From the NCBI RefSeq assembly GCF_017310645.1, contig NZ_JAFLRH010000015.1, positions 62,001-126,000 of the forward strand: 64,000 nt of DNA. Reading direction: 5' to 3'. Shown piece by piece: positions 1 to 9,334 of this stretch. The position numbers and the translations under genes were made by a program. This stretch comes from Paradesulfitobacterium ferrireducens. GTDB taxonomy: Bacteria; Bacillota; Desulfitobacteriia; Desulfitobacteriales; Desulfitobacteriaceae. Numbering within the stretch: the first letter of the stretch is position 1; each line of letters begins with the position of its first letter. The notes under the pieces were generated by a model. It saw only the letters and a list, made by a program, of their open reading frames with translations. It was not told the DNA's origin and did not search any database.

Positions 1-911
1 GGCAGCCTGCCCACAAACTCAGGAATGAGTCCGTATTTTAAGAGATCCATCGGCAAAATCTGCTTTAAGGTCTCACCGATCTTGACATCGCTTTTCTTCT
101 GAATTTCCGCTCCAAAACCCATGACCTTTTTCCCGATCCGGTTTTGAATGATCTTGTCAATTCCGTCAAATGCTCCACCCACGATAAATAAAATGTTGGT
201 GGTGTCAAGCTGGATGAACTCCTGGTGCGGATGTTTGCGTCCTCCCTGCGGCGGCACGCTGGCAATCGTTCCTTCCAGAATCTTGAGCAAAGCCTGCTGA
301 ACCCCTTCCCCGGAGACATCCCGGGTAATGGAGGGGTTCTCCGATTTGCGGGCGATTTTGTCGATTTCATCGATATAGACAATCCCTTTTTCAGCTTTCT
401 CGACATCATAGTCTGCCGCTTGGATTAATTTAAGCAGGATATTCTCCACATCTTCTCCGACATATCCCGCTTCCGTCAGCGAGGTCGCATCGGCTATAGC
501 GAAGGGAACATTCAGCACTTTAGCTAGGGTGGAGGCCAGCAGCGTTTTGCCGGACCCGGTAGGGCCCAGCATGACGATATTGGACTTTTGCAGTTCGACA
601 TCGTCAATCTTCATCCCCAGGTTAATCCGCTTGTAGTGATTATACACCGCTACCGCTAAGGCCTTCTTGGCTTCATCCTGCCCAATCACATATTGATCCA
701 GAATCGAGCGGATTTCTTTGGGTTTGGGGATATCCCCAATCTCCAGGCCTAAGTCTTCACTCAGCTCTTCTTCGATGATTTCGTTGCAAAGCTCTATACA
801 TTCATCACAAATATATACTCCGGGGCCGGCAACCAGTTTCTTCACTTGATCCTGAGTCTTTCCACAGAAGGAGCACTTTAGTTGGTTTTTTTCTTCACTG
901 TATTTTGCCAT
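1..911 (-). CDS. clpX: ATP-dependent Clp protease ATP-binding subunit ClpX (3' end outside window)
   Basis: AAA+ unfoldase that feeds substrates to the ClpP peptidase in the cytoplasm. The ATG is at 911 and the frame stays open to the left edge, so about 303 residues of a usual ~420 are present. The N-terminus has the four-cysteine zinc finger of the family (CSFCGK, then CDECIELC). The Walker A stretch (GPTGSGKT-type) reads from about 540-570, and the last visible codons give [15 protein letters not shown], the conserved sensor region. It lies 42 bp downstream of tig on the same strand, so the two are probably cotranscribed. There is no clpP between them. Confidence 0.97.
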   Translation of the reverse strand, partial: MAKYSEEKNQLKCSFCGKTQDQVKKLVAGPGVYICDECIELCNEIIEEELSEDLGLEIGDIPKPKEIRSILDQYVIGQDEAKKALAVAVYNHYKRINLGMKIDDVELQKSNIVMLGPTGSGKTLLASTLAKVLNVPFAIADATSLTEAGYVGEDVENILLKLIQAADYDVEKAEKGIVYIDEIDKIARKSENPSITRDVSGEGVQQALLKILEGTIASVPPQGGRKHPHQEFIQLDTTNILFIVGGAFDGIDKIIQNRIGKKVMGFGAEIQKKSDVKIGETLKQILPMDLLKYGLIPEFVGRL

Positions 912-953
912 CCTCTCACCTCTCTACCACAGAATTTCCCTCCGCGCGCCGTC

Positions 954-2237
954 TTATGCGTTATTTTCAACTAAAAATTTTACGGTCTTGTCATTGACTA
1001 AGCTTTGCTTATAATATTCAAGCTCCCCGCGCGCGATGAGACTTTGCTTCAGTGCTTCCGGATCTTGTTTGTAAAGCTCCCCTAATTTTTTCAGTTCTTC
1101 ATTTAGTTCGTCTTCACTGACCTGAATTCCTTCCGCCTTAGCGATTCCTTCCAAAACAAGTTCGGTTTTTACGCTTTCCGCTGCTTGAGGGCGGAAACGC
1201 TCGCGCATATCTGTTTCGTTCGAATTGGTGTAAGCAAAATATTGTTCCAGATTAAGCCCCTGATAAGATAGATTATGCTCCAGGTCATGAACCATCGCAT
1301 CCACTCTCTTATCAATCATCACTTCCGGAATTTCAACGCTGGCGTTATCGACCGCCTTCGCAATCACTGCATTGCGGAAAGCATTCTCGACCCGTTTTTC
1401 TTCGGTTTCTATCAGTCTTTTCCGGATGTCCTCCTTTAATTCCTCCAACGTCTCGAAATTGCTGACATCTTTGGCAAATTCATCATCCAGGGGAGCTAAC
1501 TCCTTGCGTTGGATTTTATGGATTTTTACTTTAAATAATGCCTCTTTGCCAGCTAGGTCTTCACTATGATATTCATCTGGGAACTTAACATTGACATCAA
1601 CTTCCTGTCCAATTTCCGCTCCCACCAATTGTTCTTCAAATCCGGGAATAAATGTACCGGAACCAATCCCTAAGCCGTAATTTTCTCCTTTGCCGCCCGG
1701 GAAGGCTACCCCATCGACAAATCCCTCAAAGTCAATGGTCGCGGTATCTCCCTCTTCTGCCTTGCCCTCTTCAATCGTAATCAAGCGGGCATGCTGATCT
1801 TGCTTGCGCTTCAGTTCTTCTTCGATTTTGGCGTCATCTACCGTGACCGCTTCTTTTTCCACTTGCAGCCCTTTATATTCCCCGAGCTCAACTTCCGGCT
1901 TCACAGTCACTTTGGCCTTGAAAATCAAGTCTTTTCCTTCTTCAATTTGAACTAAATCAACGTCCGGCCGGTCGACCGGATCAATCGCGCTTTCAGTGAC
2001 AGCCTCGGCATAAGCCGGCCCAAGCAAATGATCCAGGGCTTCATTGTACAAAGCTTCTGTTCCTACAGCCTGTTCCACTAAACGCCGCGGCGCTTTTCCT
2101 TTGCGGAACCCCGGAATATTAACTCTGCCCGCCAGTTTCTTGGCGGCAGTATTTACAGCCGCAGAGAACTTCCCTGCCTCAACCGTAACTTCCAGTTCCA
2201 CCACGTTCTTCTCTATTTTCTCTACTTTGACTGACAT
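954..2237 (-). CDS. tig: Trigger factor, ribosome-associated chaperone and peptidyl-prolyl isomerase
   Basis: Binds at the ribosome exit tunnel and shields nascent chains. At 427 aa it has the full family length. The N-terminal ribosome-binding domain contains the signature GFRKGKAPR (about residues 44-52). The central FKBP-type isomerase domain (about 155-245) contains GDTATIDFEGFVDG. The rest is the long helical C-terminal chaperone domain. The ATG at 2237 is preceded by a GGGGGAGC Shine-Dalgarno. It is followed closely by clpX. Confidence 0.97.
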   Translation of the reverse strand: MSVKVEKIEKNVVELEVTVEAGKFSAAVNTAAKKLAGRVNIPGFRKGKAPRRLVEQAVGTEALYNEALDHLLGPAYAEAVTESAIDPVDRPDVDLVQIEEGKDLIFKAKVTVKPEVELGEYKGLQVEKEAVTVDDAKIEEELKRKQDQHARLITIEEGKAEEGDTATIDFEGFVDGVAFPGGKGENYGLGIGSGTFIPGFEEQLVGAEIGQEVDVNVKFPDEYHSEDLAGKEALFKVKIHKIQRKELAPLDDEFAKDVSNFETLEELKEDIRKRLIETEEKRVENAFRNAVIAKAVDNASVEIPEVMIDKRVDAMVHDLEHNLSYQGLNLEQYFAYTNSNETDMRERFRPQAAESVKTELVLEGIAKAEGIQVSEDELNEELKKLGELYKQDPEALKQSLIARGELEYYKQSLVNDKTVKFLVENNA

Positions 2238-2507
2238 AAATGCTCCCCCTTAAACAACTTATCTATCCTTCGTTTCTCCTGCGTCCCTCATGAGTGAGAA
2301 CCGGCAGCGACCCGCTGGATTCAAACACTTTCCTATTTTTGCCTAAAAACTTGAAACACAAACGGCGGACAATAAAATAATGATCGGATAATAAGTATAA
2401 GTACTCAGGAGTCAGAATTCAGAATTCAGAATGAAATTTTTCTGCGGTCGTGCTCTTATTCTGACTACTGACTACTGATTACTGACTACTGATTACTGAT
2501 TACTGAC
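2238..2507. repeat. Intergenic region with short CTGACTACTGATTACTGA-type repeats
   Basis: No gene is seen here. Positions 2404-2430 read as GGAGTCAGAATTCAGAATTC with further partial units. Positions 2455-2508 are a run of seven- and eight-base units of the type CTGACTACTGATTACTGA. The same word family recurs in other intergenic gaps (21.86, 26.93, 30.31, 34.37, 49.95, 50.04, 50.31 and 51.78 kb). The tig promoter must lie in the proximal part, but I could not assign it. Confidence 0.6.
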
Positions 2508-2566
2508 CGAAAAAAACCCTTTTAAGATTTACGGACTTCGAAAAGGGGGAACGTACGTTCCCCCTT
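2508..2566 (-). terminator. Rho-independent terminator(s) downstream of the GT28 gene
   Basis: Two nested hairpins follow the stop at 2575. The first is the perfect palindrome GGGGGAACGTACGTTCCCCC (2545-2564), followed by TTTT on the minus strand. The second pairs CCCTTTT with AAAAGGG (2541-2547 and 2518-2524) and is followed by seven T on the minus strand. The second is a textbook terminator. Confidence 0.75.
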
Positions 2567-2574
2567 AAGGCACT

Positions 2575-3759
2575 CTATCGGTTCATAGGCAAATTTACTT
2601 GACCCATTTTATCAAAATTATCTGGTGAAATCAAGGGGTCAAGCAACTCTTCGATTTCAGCCACGGCCCGCTCAGCCGCCCTTCGCGGAATCGCAGCGCT
2701 TGCCGCTTTTCTCATTAATCCGAGTTTCTTGGGATTCTGTAAGAGGTCAGCCAGAATTGTCTCCAGCTCTTCTTCCGTATACGCCAGCTTCCCGGCTCCA
2801 ATGCGCATAAGAAAGTGGGCATTGGCCTCCTCTTGTCCCGGAATGGGTTTATAGATAATCAAGGGCAAGCCTTTAGTCAAAGATTCCGAGACAGTAAGCC
2901 CTCCCGCCTTGGTGATAATGAGATCGGCTGCGGTCATCAGTTCTTCCACATTGGTCACAAAGCCAAAACGCACAATCGGATTGTTGGCCTCGGCCACCAC
3001 TTGGTCGAGAGACTTATACAGCCGCTCATCCCGTCCGCACACGACGATGGACTGAACCGGGTATCTGCTCTCACCCAAGAACTTCAAAACTTGTTTAACC
3101 CCGCCCAGAACCCCGTACGCACCTCCCATCACCAAGACTGTGGCCACTCCTTCTTTTAACCCCAGTTTGGCTAAGATCTTACCCCTGTCCAGCAGGCGTT
3201 CAAACTTAGGGCTCACCGGAATCCCGGTCACTTTGATTTTCTCCGGCTGAATCCCATGATTGACCAAATGGTCGCGAGCCTCCTGACAGCCAACAATATA
3301 GGCATCCACCCCCGGGTGAATCCATTGCCCATGGACGGTATAATCCGTAACAATGGTAATCAACGGAACGGGCAGGGTTTTTTTCAGCCTCAGTTCAGCC
3401 AAAATCCCGGCAACCGTAGGGTAAGTACAGATAATCACATCCGGGCGCAGCTTCAGGATATAGTTCAGAAACTCCCGGCGTCCGAGTTTATTAATCAAGC
3501 GTTGCACTACCGAGTCTGAAGAAATCTTGGCCGTGCGGTAATAAAATTTCCCCCACAGTTTCGGGGTATATTTTATGAGATCAATATATGTATTTTTGAC
3601 CACTTTATTGATGGTCTTACTTAAAAACTCCCCAAAATCAAGATGAATGATTTCAGTTTGGGGTGCACGGGCCAAGAGAGCCTCCTGCACAGCCTCTGCC
3701 GCCCGTACGTGCCCGGCACCAAACGTCGCCGAAAAAATCAAGACCCGCAAAGATTGCAT
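2575..3759 (-). CDS. GT28-family glycosyltransferase (MGDG synthase / UgtP-like diacylglycerol glucosyltransferase)
   Basis: Probable membrane-associated glycosyltransferase that moves a sugar from a UDP-sugar to diacylglycerol to make glycolipids. The 394-aa protein starts with FSATFGAGHVRAAEAV (about residues 9-24), the glycine-rich acceptor-side motif of the MGDG synthase family. The C-terminal half carries the UDP-sugar-binding fold with VLVMGGAYGVLGG (about 209-221) and the signature stretch ITKAGGLTVSESL (about 285-297). The length matches UgtP. The ATG at 3759 has GGAGG upstream. A MurG-like role is less likely because of the N-terminal motif. The sugar and acceptor cannot be read from sequence. 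Confidence 0.85.
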   Translation of the reverse strand: MQSLRVLIFSATFGAGHVRAAEAVQEALLARAPQTEIIHLDFGEFLSKTINKVVKNTYIDLIKYTPKLWGKFYYRTAKISSDSVVQRLINKLGRREFLNYILKLRPDVIICTYPTVAGILAELRLKKTLPVPLITIVTDYTVHGQWIHPGVDAYIVGCQEARDHLVNHGIQPEKIKVTGIPVSPKFERLLDRGKILAKLGLKEGVATVLVMGGAYGVLGGVKQVLKFLGESRYPVQSIVVCGRDERLYKSLDQVVAEANNPIVRFGFVTNVEELMTAADLIITKAGGLTVSESLTKGLPLIIYKPIPGQEEANAHFLMRIGAGKLAYTEEELETILADLLQNPKKLGLMRKAASAAIPRRAAERAVAEIEELLDPLISPDNFDKMGQVNLPMNR

Positions 3760-3783
3760 AGATCATTCCTCCAGATACAAATT

Positions 3784-5118
3784 TCAACTGATGCCTTCTT
3801 CAATCTTGCCTAAGAGTTCTTCACTTTCTCCCGGAGAAAGCTCCTGAACCCCGTGGAGTTTGCGCTCGATCGTCCGGGATTTCCTGGCGGCATTTTCAAT
3901 GGTATGGCTGGCTTCCTGCAATTTTTTCTGCGTTTTATCCAGGATATCCCCAAAGCGGCCAAACTCCGTTTTAACCGCACCCAGCAAGGCCCAGACCTCG
4001 CTCGATCTCTGTTCAATGGCTAAGGTTCTAAAACCCATCTGCAGGCTGTTCAGAAAAGCAGCCAGAGTTGTCGGGCCGGTGACCACCACCCGGTATTCCC
4101 GCTGCAGCAGTTCACTCAGTCCGGGGCGCCGCAGAACTTCAGCATATAATCCTTCTATTGGCAGGAACATAATTCCGAAATCCGTAGTCGCCGGAGGATC
4201 AAGGTATTTGTCCCGAATGTGTTTGCCTTCGAGTTTAATCCTGTGTTCTAAAGCTTTACCAGACTCCTCGATTAATATTAAATCAGCCTGTTCCTGGGCA
4301 TCCAAAAGCCGGTGATAATCTTCAAGCGGAAACTTGGCGTCAATCGGGAGCCAGATTGTTTGCTTGCTCTGATCACGCGCCGGAAGTTTGAGCGCAAATT
4401 CAACTCGCTCGTTTCCGGCTTGTTTGGTTACGACATTCGCAGCATACTGCTCGGGGGTGAGCACCTGTTCCAGTAAACTGCCCAGCTGAATTTCCCCCCA
4501 GGTGCCCCGGGTCTTCACATTGGTTAAAACTTTTTTTAAGTCGCCCACGCCCGAGGCTAGGGTTTTCATTTCTCCCAGACCCTTATGAACCTGCTCCAAG
4601 CGTTCACTCACCAACTTGAATGACTCTCCCAATCTCTGTTCCAAGGTGGCATGCAGCTTCTCGTCCACGGTGGCCCGGATTTGCTCCAGCTTGGCGTTGT
4701 TATCTGATTGCAGCTCTTTTAAGCGGGACTCAACCGCTGAGCGCATGGTTTCAAGCTTCGATTCATTGATTTGCGTGAGCTTGGCTAACTGGCCGCTGAA
4801 TATATCCAGCTGATCTTTTTGCATCGAGGCCGTATCCCTCATCCGCAGCAAGAGCCCGTCATTCAATGTCCGAAAGGATTGGCTGAGTTCCTCCCGCCCC
4901 AGCCTGGCATTCCCGGCAAACTCTTCCCGGTTGCGGGCCATTTCTTCCCCCAGCAAGCGTTCAAGTTTCTCTAAGTATTGCCTTAAACTGATGAGCTCAC
5001 GCTCAAGCGCAGGGGTCTTGTCCCCCCGCTTGAGCAGCAAAATAAGGGCCAATATGAAATTGGCCCCGCTGACACTTAGGATAATGATTAGCAAAGCATC
5101 TGACATCTCCACATTCAC
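3784..5118 (-). CDS. rmuC: RmuC family DNA recombination protein
   Basis: RmuC proteins limit recombination at inverted repeats; the fold is nuclease-like but the activity is poorly defined. The 444-aa protein has one N-terminal membrane helix (about residues 7-27), a long coiled coil (about 35-190) and the conserved RmuC domain (about 195-400). The domain contains TRGTWGEIQLGSLLEQVLTP and LPIDAKFPLEDYHRL, both typical of the family. It is followed 24 bp later by the GT28 gene, so the two may share a transcript. The start at 5118 gives a short cytoplasmic lead before the helix. Confidence 0.93.
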   Translation of the reverse strand: MNVEMSDALLIIILSVSGANFILALILLLKRGDKTPALERELISLRQYLEKLERLLGEEMARNREEFAGNARLGREELSQSFRTLNDGLLLRMRDTASMQKDQLDIFSGQLAKLTQINESKLETMRSAVESRLKELQSDNNAKLEQIRATVDEKLHATLEQRLGESFKLVSERLEQVHKGLGEMKTLASGVGDLKKVLTNVKTRGTWGEIQLGSLLEQVLTPEQYAANVVTKQAGNERVEFALKLPARDQSKQTIWLPIDAKFPLEDYHRLLDAQEQADLILIEESGKALEHRIKLEGKHIRDKYLDPPATTDFGIMFLPIEGLYAEVLRRPGLSELLQREYRVVVTGPTTLAAFLNSLQMGFRTLAIEQRSSEVWALLGAVKTEFGRFGDILDKTQKKLQEASHTIENAARKSRTIERKLHGVQELSPGESEELLGKIEEGIS

Positions 5119-5403
5119 CGGCTTACCCTTTAATAAAGTTTAATGATTCATTTCCACACCGACCTACTATTTCCTTTATTTTAACCTTAGTTATTTCATG
5201 TATTTTAACTGTAGTTATATTTCTCAGCTTCCGTAAGGTTAACCGCCCTTCCGTCCAGTGTCATTAACTCAAAATCCGGAGCCAGATTTCGTAGCATCAT
5301 GAAGATTATACCAGTTTAGCGGGAAGTTTGCATTTTAAGTATATATAAAAGTCGGAACTTTATCAAAGAATTCCAACGCACGTGTAAAGAAAACTTGGCT
5401 TGC
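5119..5403. other. Intergenic region upstream of rmuC
   Basis: AT-rich DNA with no coding sequence. It holds a two-unit direct repeat with 24-bp period, TATTTTAAC followed by TAGTTAT (5177-5197 and 5201-5220), near the presumed rmuC promoter. It could be a regulatory site, but nothing firmer can be said. Confidence 0.4.
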
Positions 5404-5495
5404 GCCCGATACTGCCAGTGGCAGTATCGCACTTGTTAGCCTTAAGGCGCAGGCGGAAGCCCGTTAGTCCGTGAAGGACTAACGCACTTGTTTAG
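5404..5495 (+). repeat. Pair of hairpin elements with conserved CCCG...CGCACTTGTT flanks
   Basis: The first hairpin (5405-5440) is CCCG, stem ATACT, a GCCAGTGGC centre, stem AGTAT, then CGCACTTGTTAG. The second (5460-5495) is CCCG, stem TTAGT, CCGTGAAGG, stem ACTAA, then CGCACTTGTTTAG. The flanks are the same while the stems differ and still pair. The same design is found twice, in reverse orientation, in the tandem repeat at 35511-35713. Confidence 0.75.
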
Positions 5496-5590
5496 TTGCA
5501 CTTATGCCACCAGAAATATATGCTTTCTGATTGGTACAAAAAAGGTTAGTTCAGCGCGTATCTACGCCAAACTAACCTCAAATCCCGATA

Positions 5591-5673
5591 TGGTGCGGGA
5601 GACAGGACTTGAACCTGCACGGTTTCCCGCTGGAACCTAAATCCAGTGCGTCTGCCAGTTCCGCCACTCCCGC
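5591..5673 (-). tRNA. tRNA-Leu (anticodon TAG), CCA encoded
   Basis: The reverse complement begins GCGGGAGTGGCGGAACTGGC and ends CTGTCTCCCGCACCA. The acceptor stem GCGGGAG pairs with CTCCCGC. The anticodon loop TTTAGGT sits on the CTGGA/TCCAG stem and gives anticodon TAG. The variable arm is long, as in class II tRNAs. The T arm contains GGTTCAAGTCC. The 3' CCA is in the DNA. Confidence 0.97.
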
Positions 5674-5696
5674 ATATATAAAATTTCAATAGAATG

Positions 5697-5725
5697 ATTT
5701 TATCGCAAACTATCTAATTTGACAA
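5697..5725 (-). promoter_or_regulatory. Sigma-A type promoter of tRNA-Leu
   Basis: On the minus strand TTGTCA (5720-5725) and TAAAAT (5697-5702) are separated by exactly 17 bp and lie about 24 bp upstream of the tRNA 5' end. Confidence 0.7.
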
Positions 5726-5766
5726 GCTCAATGACCAAGTAAATTTTGTCCAAAATCCGCAATAAG

Positions 5767-5793
5767 AAGGAGTACCCGTTAGAGCACTCCCCT
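5767..5793 (-). terminator. Terminator of the DUF5667 gene
   Basis: On the minus strand GGAGTGC and GTACTCC pair across a short loop and are followed by TTCTTATT. It begins about 28 bp after the stop codon. The T tract is weak. Confidence 0.5.
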
Positions 5794-5820
5794 TAATGGT
5801 GTAAAATCTGTTGTTATTTC

Positions 5821-7098
5821 TTAGTCGCGTTCCCGGTCTGAGTTCCCTTTTTTATTTGCTTTGTCCTTATCCTCATCATTAGAACGATTCTTGCCGCTCT
5901 TAACTTGTTGGTCAATCCGCGTTTGAGCTTTTAACTGTTGCTGTACGCTCTGCTGAAGCTGATTTTGATCATTGGTTCTTTCTTCCACTTGGGTTTTATC
6001 CTTCTTTTGAACCGAAGTGCCCTCATCTGCTTCTTCTTGTTCTTTAGCTTCTTCTTGTTCTTTAACCTCTTCTTGTTCTTTAACCTCTTTTGATTCTACA
6101 GCCTCATTTTGTTCATCCTTATTGTCAATATCATGTTCCTTGGTATTTACTTGAGAAGTCGTACCGTTGGCGGCCTGAATATCCGCCCCGTTTTGAGCTT
6201 TTTCCTGCTGATGTTCTTCATCCGTGTCTTTGGAGTTCCCTTTAAGGCCAAGAGATTTCTGGAATTCTTGCAGGGCCGCTTTCGTCTCTTCATCTAATTT
6301 ATCTTGGTTAATGGCTTTGGCTGCTTTTTTAAACTCTTTTTCTACTTTGGCCTTCTCCTGTTTATCCAACTTATCTACAGCTTTATCCATGGAGCGCACG
6401 ATATTCAAAGCGACTCTTTCCGCTGCCTGAGGAGGAAGCTTATCCAGAAGTCCGCTCAATGTTTCGATGTTCTTGGCACTGGTATTGGCCAGAGCACTTT
6501 CCAGCTTTTTATAGGTATCAGACTCCGGATCTTTCACTTGTTCCAGGAAAGCCTGAGCCTTTTCAACTTTCTCTGCATACTCCGTCATCGCTTTTTGAGC
6601 TTTTTCAGTTTTCCCCTGCTTGGTCATTACCTGGGCTGCTGCTAATTTCTTTAAAGCCAGCTTCTCCATGAGCGCGGTCTTTTCTTCAGCATCAAAGGTT
6701 AAAATGACCTGTAATTTTTCGATTAAGCTGGACAGCCAGTAAAACGGAGAATCAGGTAAAGTGCCAGGATCAACCGTTTTCCCATTCTCATCCACAACCG
6801 GAGGAACCGTTGGATCCGTGGTCGTCGTACCATCTGTAGGTGCGGTACCGTCTGCCGGAACTGTAGTGTCGGCTGAACTATCGGTCGTTGTAGTGGTTGA
6901 CGGATCGGTCACAGTTGCATCAGTGGTCGTCGTCGCAGAAGGATCGGTGGCGGTCGTCGTAGTCGTATCTGCGGAAACCCCTGTGGATAGAGCAACATCC
7001 GTCGTTTCCGCAACTGTTGTCTCAGCCATCGCCAAGCCTGAATTAAGCGGCAGGGCCAGCATCGCCAGCGTCACTGCGATTGCGATTTGTTTTTTCAT
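5821..7098 (-). CDS. Secreted DUF5667 domain protein with Thr/Asp-rich linker and charged C-terminus
   Basis: Function unknown. The 425-aa protein has a Sec signal peptide (MKKQIAIAVTLAMLALPLNS, cleavage near AMAETT). A low-complexity linker rich in Thr, Asp and Ser follows (about residues 30-105). The DUF5667 domain (about 110-260) begins with LPDSPFYWLSSLIEKLQVIL. The C-terminus (about 285-425) is highly charged and holds imperfect EVKEQEE/EAKEQEE repeats. DUF5667 proteins are extracytoplasmic and often lie near sigma/anti-sigma genes, but no such gene is adjacent here. The ATG at 7098 has GAGGGAG upstream. The pattern suggests an exported helical cell-wall or envelope protein; that is inference. 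Confidence 0.85.
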   Translation of the reverse strand: MKKQIAIAVTLAMLALPLNSGLAMAETTVAETTDVALSTGVSADTTTTTATDPSATTTTDATVTDPSTTTTTDSSADTTVPADGTAPTDGTTTTDPTVPPVVDENGKTVDPGTLPDSPFYWLSSLIEKLQVILTFDAEEKTALMEKLALKKLAAAQVMTKQGKTEKAQKAMTEYAEKVEKAQAFLEQVKDPESDTYKKLESALANTSAKNIETLSGLLDKLPPQAAERVALNIVRSMDKAVDKLDKQEKAKVEKEFKKAAKAINQDKLDEETKAALQEFQKSLGLKGNSKDTDEEHQQEKAQNGADIQAANGTTSQVNTKEHDIDNKDEQNEAVESKEVKEQEEVKEQEEAKEQEEADEGTSVQKKDKTQVEERTNDQNQLQQSVQQQLKAQTRIDQQVKSGKNRSNDEDKDKANKKGNSDRERD

Positions 7099-7300
7099 AA
7101 TATCAGCTCCCTCATTGCCTTGTTTTACCTTTCACTAATGTTTACGGAAGGGCTTTTGGTTTTAAGGGGGTGGGTCTCAATTCAACCATATTTTTTCAGA
7201 AGGCCGTACACCATGTTATTTTCAAAGATGCGCCGGCTCCCGGCAGGAATCCGGACTTAGACTGGCGAACATGGTAATATCTGAAAGCGAGGGAAGCCGT

Positions 7301-9271
7301 GTGCTCAAAATCCGCAATAGCCTACCGTTCAAATTAAGTTTTGCATACGCCCTGGCGGGGATTATTTGGATCACCGTCTTTACTTCCCTGCGCATTCCCA
7401 GACTTGAGCAGCAGAAAATAGCTTATTTTGATTACCTGCACAGTTGGCTCTTTGTGCTGGTCTCAACCGTTATTCTCTATCTCATTGCCAAACGAAGATT
7501 AACCCAGGCTGACTTAGCCCAAGAGCAACTCCTGCAGAATATGGAGGAACTAAAGCAAACCTATGCAAAGTTAGCCCAAGACAGGGCCCGCCTTTTACAA
7601 TACCGTTTATTATCGGAGAATACCCGTGATATATTCTTATTCTTAGACGTAAACGGAAAAATTCTTGAAGGCAACACAGCCGCACTCCAAGCCTATGGCT
7701 ATGACTATGAAGAGCTCGTAGGCATGAATATTGAAGAATTGCTCTTCCCAGGGGCTAATGCTTGTTTGGGCAAAAACGAGCAACCAACGGCTGAGACCCG
7801 CGAAACCATCCACCGGCGCAAAGACGGAACCCCCTTGCCGGTGGAAGTCAGTTCCCATAGTACCATTCTTAATGACCAACAACTCATCTTATGTATTGCA
7901 CGAGACCTCACGGAACGCAAGCAAGCGGAAGAGGCCTTCAGCTACCAATCTCATCACGACTTCTTAACCGGCCTTCCTAACCGCATACTATTCAATGACC
8001 GTTTGACCCAAGCCCTGGCTCAGGCCCGGCGGCGCAAACGCAAGCGCCAAAAAGTGGCTGTTCTCTTACTGGATATGGATCGTTTCAAACTAATCAATGA
8101 CAGCTTAGGACATACTATTGGTGACAAACTTCTTCATGCTGTTTCACGCCGCTTAAAGGGGTCCTTGCGCGAAGGTGATACCATCGCCCGCCAAGGCGGA
8201 GATGAATTTATCATCCTCTTACCGGAAGTATCCCAGGAAAAAGATGCTGTCATTGTCGCCCAAAAGATTTTGGAGGTCTTAGCCGAACCATTTACCCTCG
8301 ACACGCATGAAGTCTATATCACTGCCAGCATCGGTATCAGCCTCTATCCTGGGGATGGAGACAACAGTGAATCCTTAATCAAACATGCGGATACAGCCAT
8401 GAACCATGCGAAAAAGTTAGGACGCAATAATTACCAGTTCTTTACGGCATCCCTTAATATCGCGGCTAATGAACGCCTGACTCTGGAAAATAAATTGCGC
8501 AAGGCCATTGAGCGTGAAGAATTCGTCTTATATTACCAGCCGCAGATTTGCTTAAACACCGGAAAAGTTATCGGGACGGAAGCGCTTTTACGCTGGCAGC
8601 AGCCTGACGGCAATGTGCTTGCCCCCGGCCAGTTTATTCCGATCGCAGAAGAAACCGGGCTCATCGTTCCCATTGGGGAGTGGGTTTTGCGTACAGCCTG
8701 CACCCAAGGCAAAGCCTGGCAAATGCAAGGACTCCCGCCCCACCGGCTGGCAGTGAACCTTTCTGCGCGCCAATTTCACCAGCCTAATCTGGTCGCTATG
8801 GTCTCCGATATCCTTGGAGAGACCGGGCTCGATCCGTGCTGGCTCACCCTTGAAATCACGGAAAGCATCGCCATGGATGATGTCAAATATACCGTGGAGA
8901 TTCTCAAAGAATTAAAACAAATGGGCATCCGGCTGGCGATTGACGATTTTGGGACCGGTTTTTCCTCCCTGATCTACCTGAAGCGTTTTCCGATCGATAC
9001 CCTCAAAATCGATAAAGCCTTTGTCGGGGATATCGGGACGGAAGGCGGAGAAATCGTGACTTCCATCATCCTCCTGGCTCAAAATCTTAACTTAAAAGTC
9101 ATTGCCGAAGGTGTGGAAACCCGTGAACAGTGCGCATTCCTCCAGCAGCACCGCTGTGACGAAATGCAGGGCTACCTCTTCAGCCGGCCTTTGCCTGCAG
9201 CCAAGTTCGAACTTATGATGCGGGAAGGCAAACATTTCAGGGTCGAAGAGCAGCTCACCTTATTTAGCTAG
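7301..9271 (+). CDS. Membrane-anchored PAS-GGDEF-EAL protein (c-di-GMP synthesis/turnover)
   Basis: Two N-terminal membrane helices (about residues 10-30 and 45-62) are followed by a short coiled coil. A PAS domain (about 100-215) contains the AYGYDYEELVGMN stretch. A GGDEF diguanylate cyclase domain with an intact GGDEF (RQGGDEFIILL) and an EAL phosphodiesterase domain with intact EALLRW, ITES, DDFGTG and EGVET motifs follow. Both catalytic cores look active, so the net direction is unknown. I prefer the GTG at 7301, which has GAGGG 8 bp upstream. An in-frame ATG at 7271 has no such site. The product would be 656 aa. It is divergent from the DUF5667 gene. Confidence 0.93.
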   Translation: MLKIRNSLPFKLSFAYALAGIIWITVFTSLRIPRLEQQKIAYFDYLHSWLFVLVSTVILYLIAKRRLTQADLAQEQLLQNMEELKQTYAKLAQDRARLLQYRLLSENTRDIFLFLDVNGKILEGNTAALQAYGYDYEELVGMNIEELLFPGANACLGKNEQPTAETRETIHRRKDGTPLPVEVSSHSTILNDQQLILCIARDLTERKQAEEAFSYQSHHDFLTGLPNRILFNDRLTQALAQARRRKRKRQKVAVLLLDMDRFKLINDSLGHTIGDKLLHAVSRRLKGSLREGDTIARQGGDEFIILLPEVSQEKDAVIVAQKILEVLAEPFTLDTHEVYITASIGISLYPGDGDNSESLIKHADTAMNHAKKLGRNNYQFFTASLNIAANERLTLENKLRKAIEREEFVLYYQPQICLNTGKVIGTEALLRWQQPDGNVLAPGQFIPIAEETGLIVPIGEWVLRTACTQGKAWQMQGLPPHRLAVNLSARQFHQPNLVAMVSDILGETGLDPCWLTLEITESIAMDDVKYTVEILKELKQMGIRLAIDDFGTGFSSLIYLKRFPIDTLKIDKAFVGDIGTEGGEIVTSIILLAQNLNLKVIAEGVETREQCAFLQQHRCDEMQGYLFSRPLPAAKFELMMREGKHFRVEEQLTLFS

Positions 9272-9334
9272 TCTATTAAATTCTCTCTTACGCATCCCCA
9301 GCTAAAAATCAACCTTACCGGAGGGATTATCAGC

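Noticed and set aside
3860-4315. 151-codon frame opposite rmuC and other long antisense frames (for example 11604-12026, 40113-40595, 42465-43022, 51180-51983)
   Set aside because: They mirror clearly coding genes on the other strand, have no ribosome site and show no recognisable domains.
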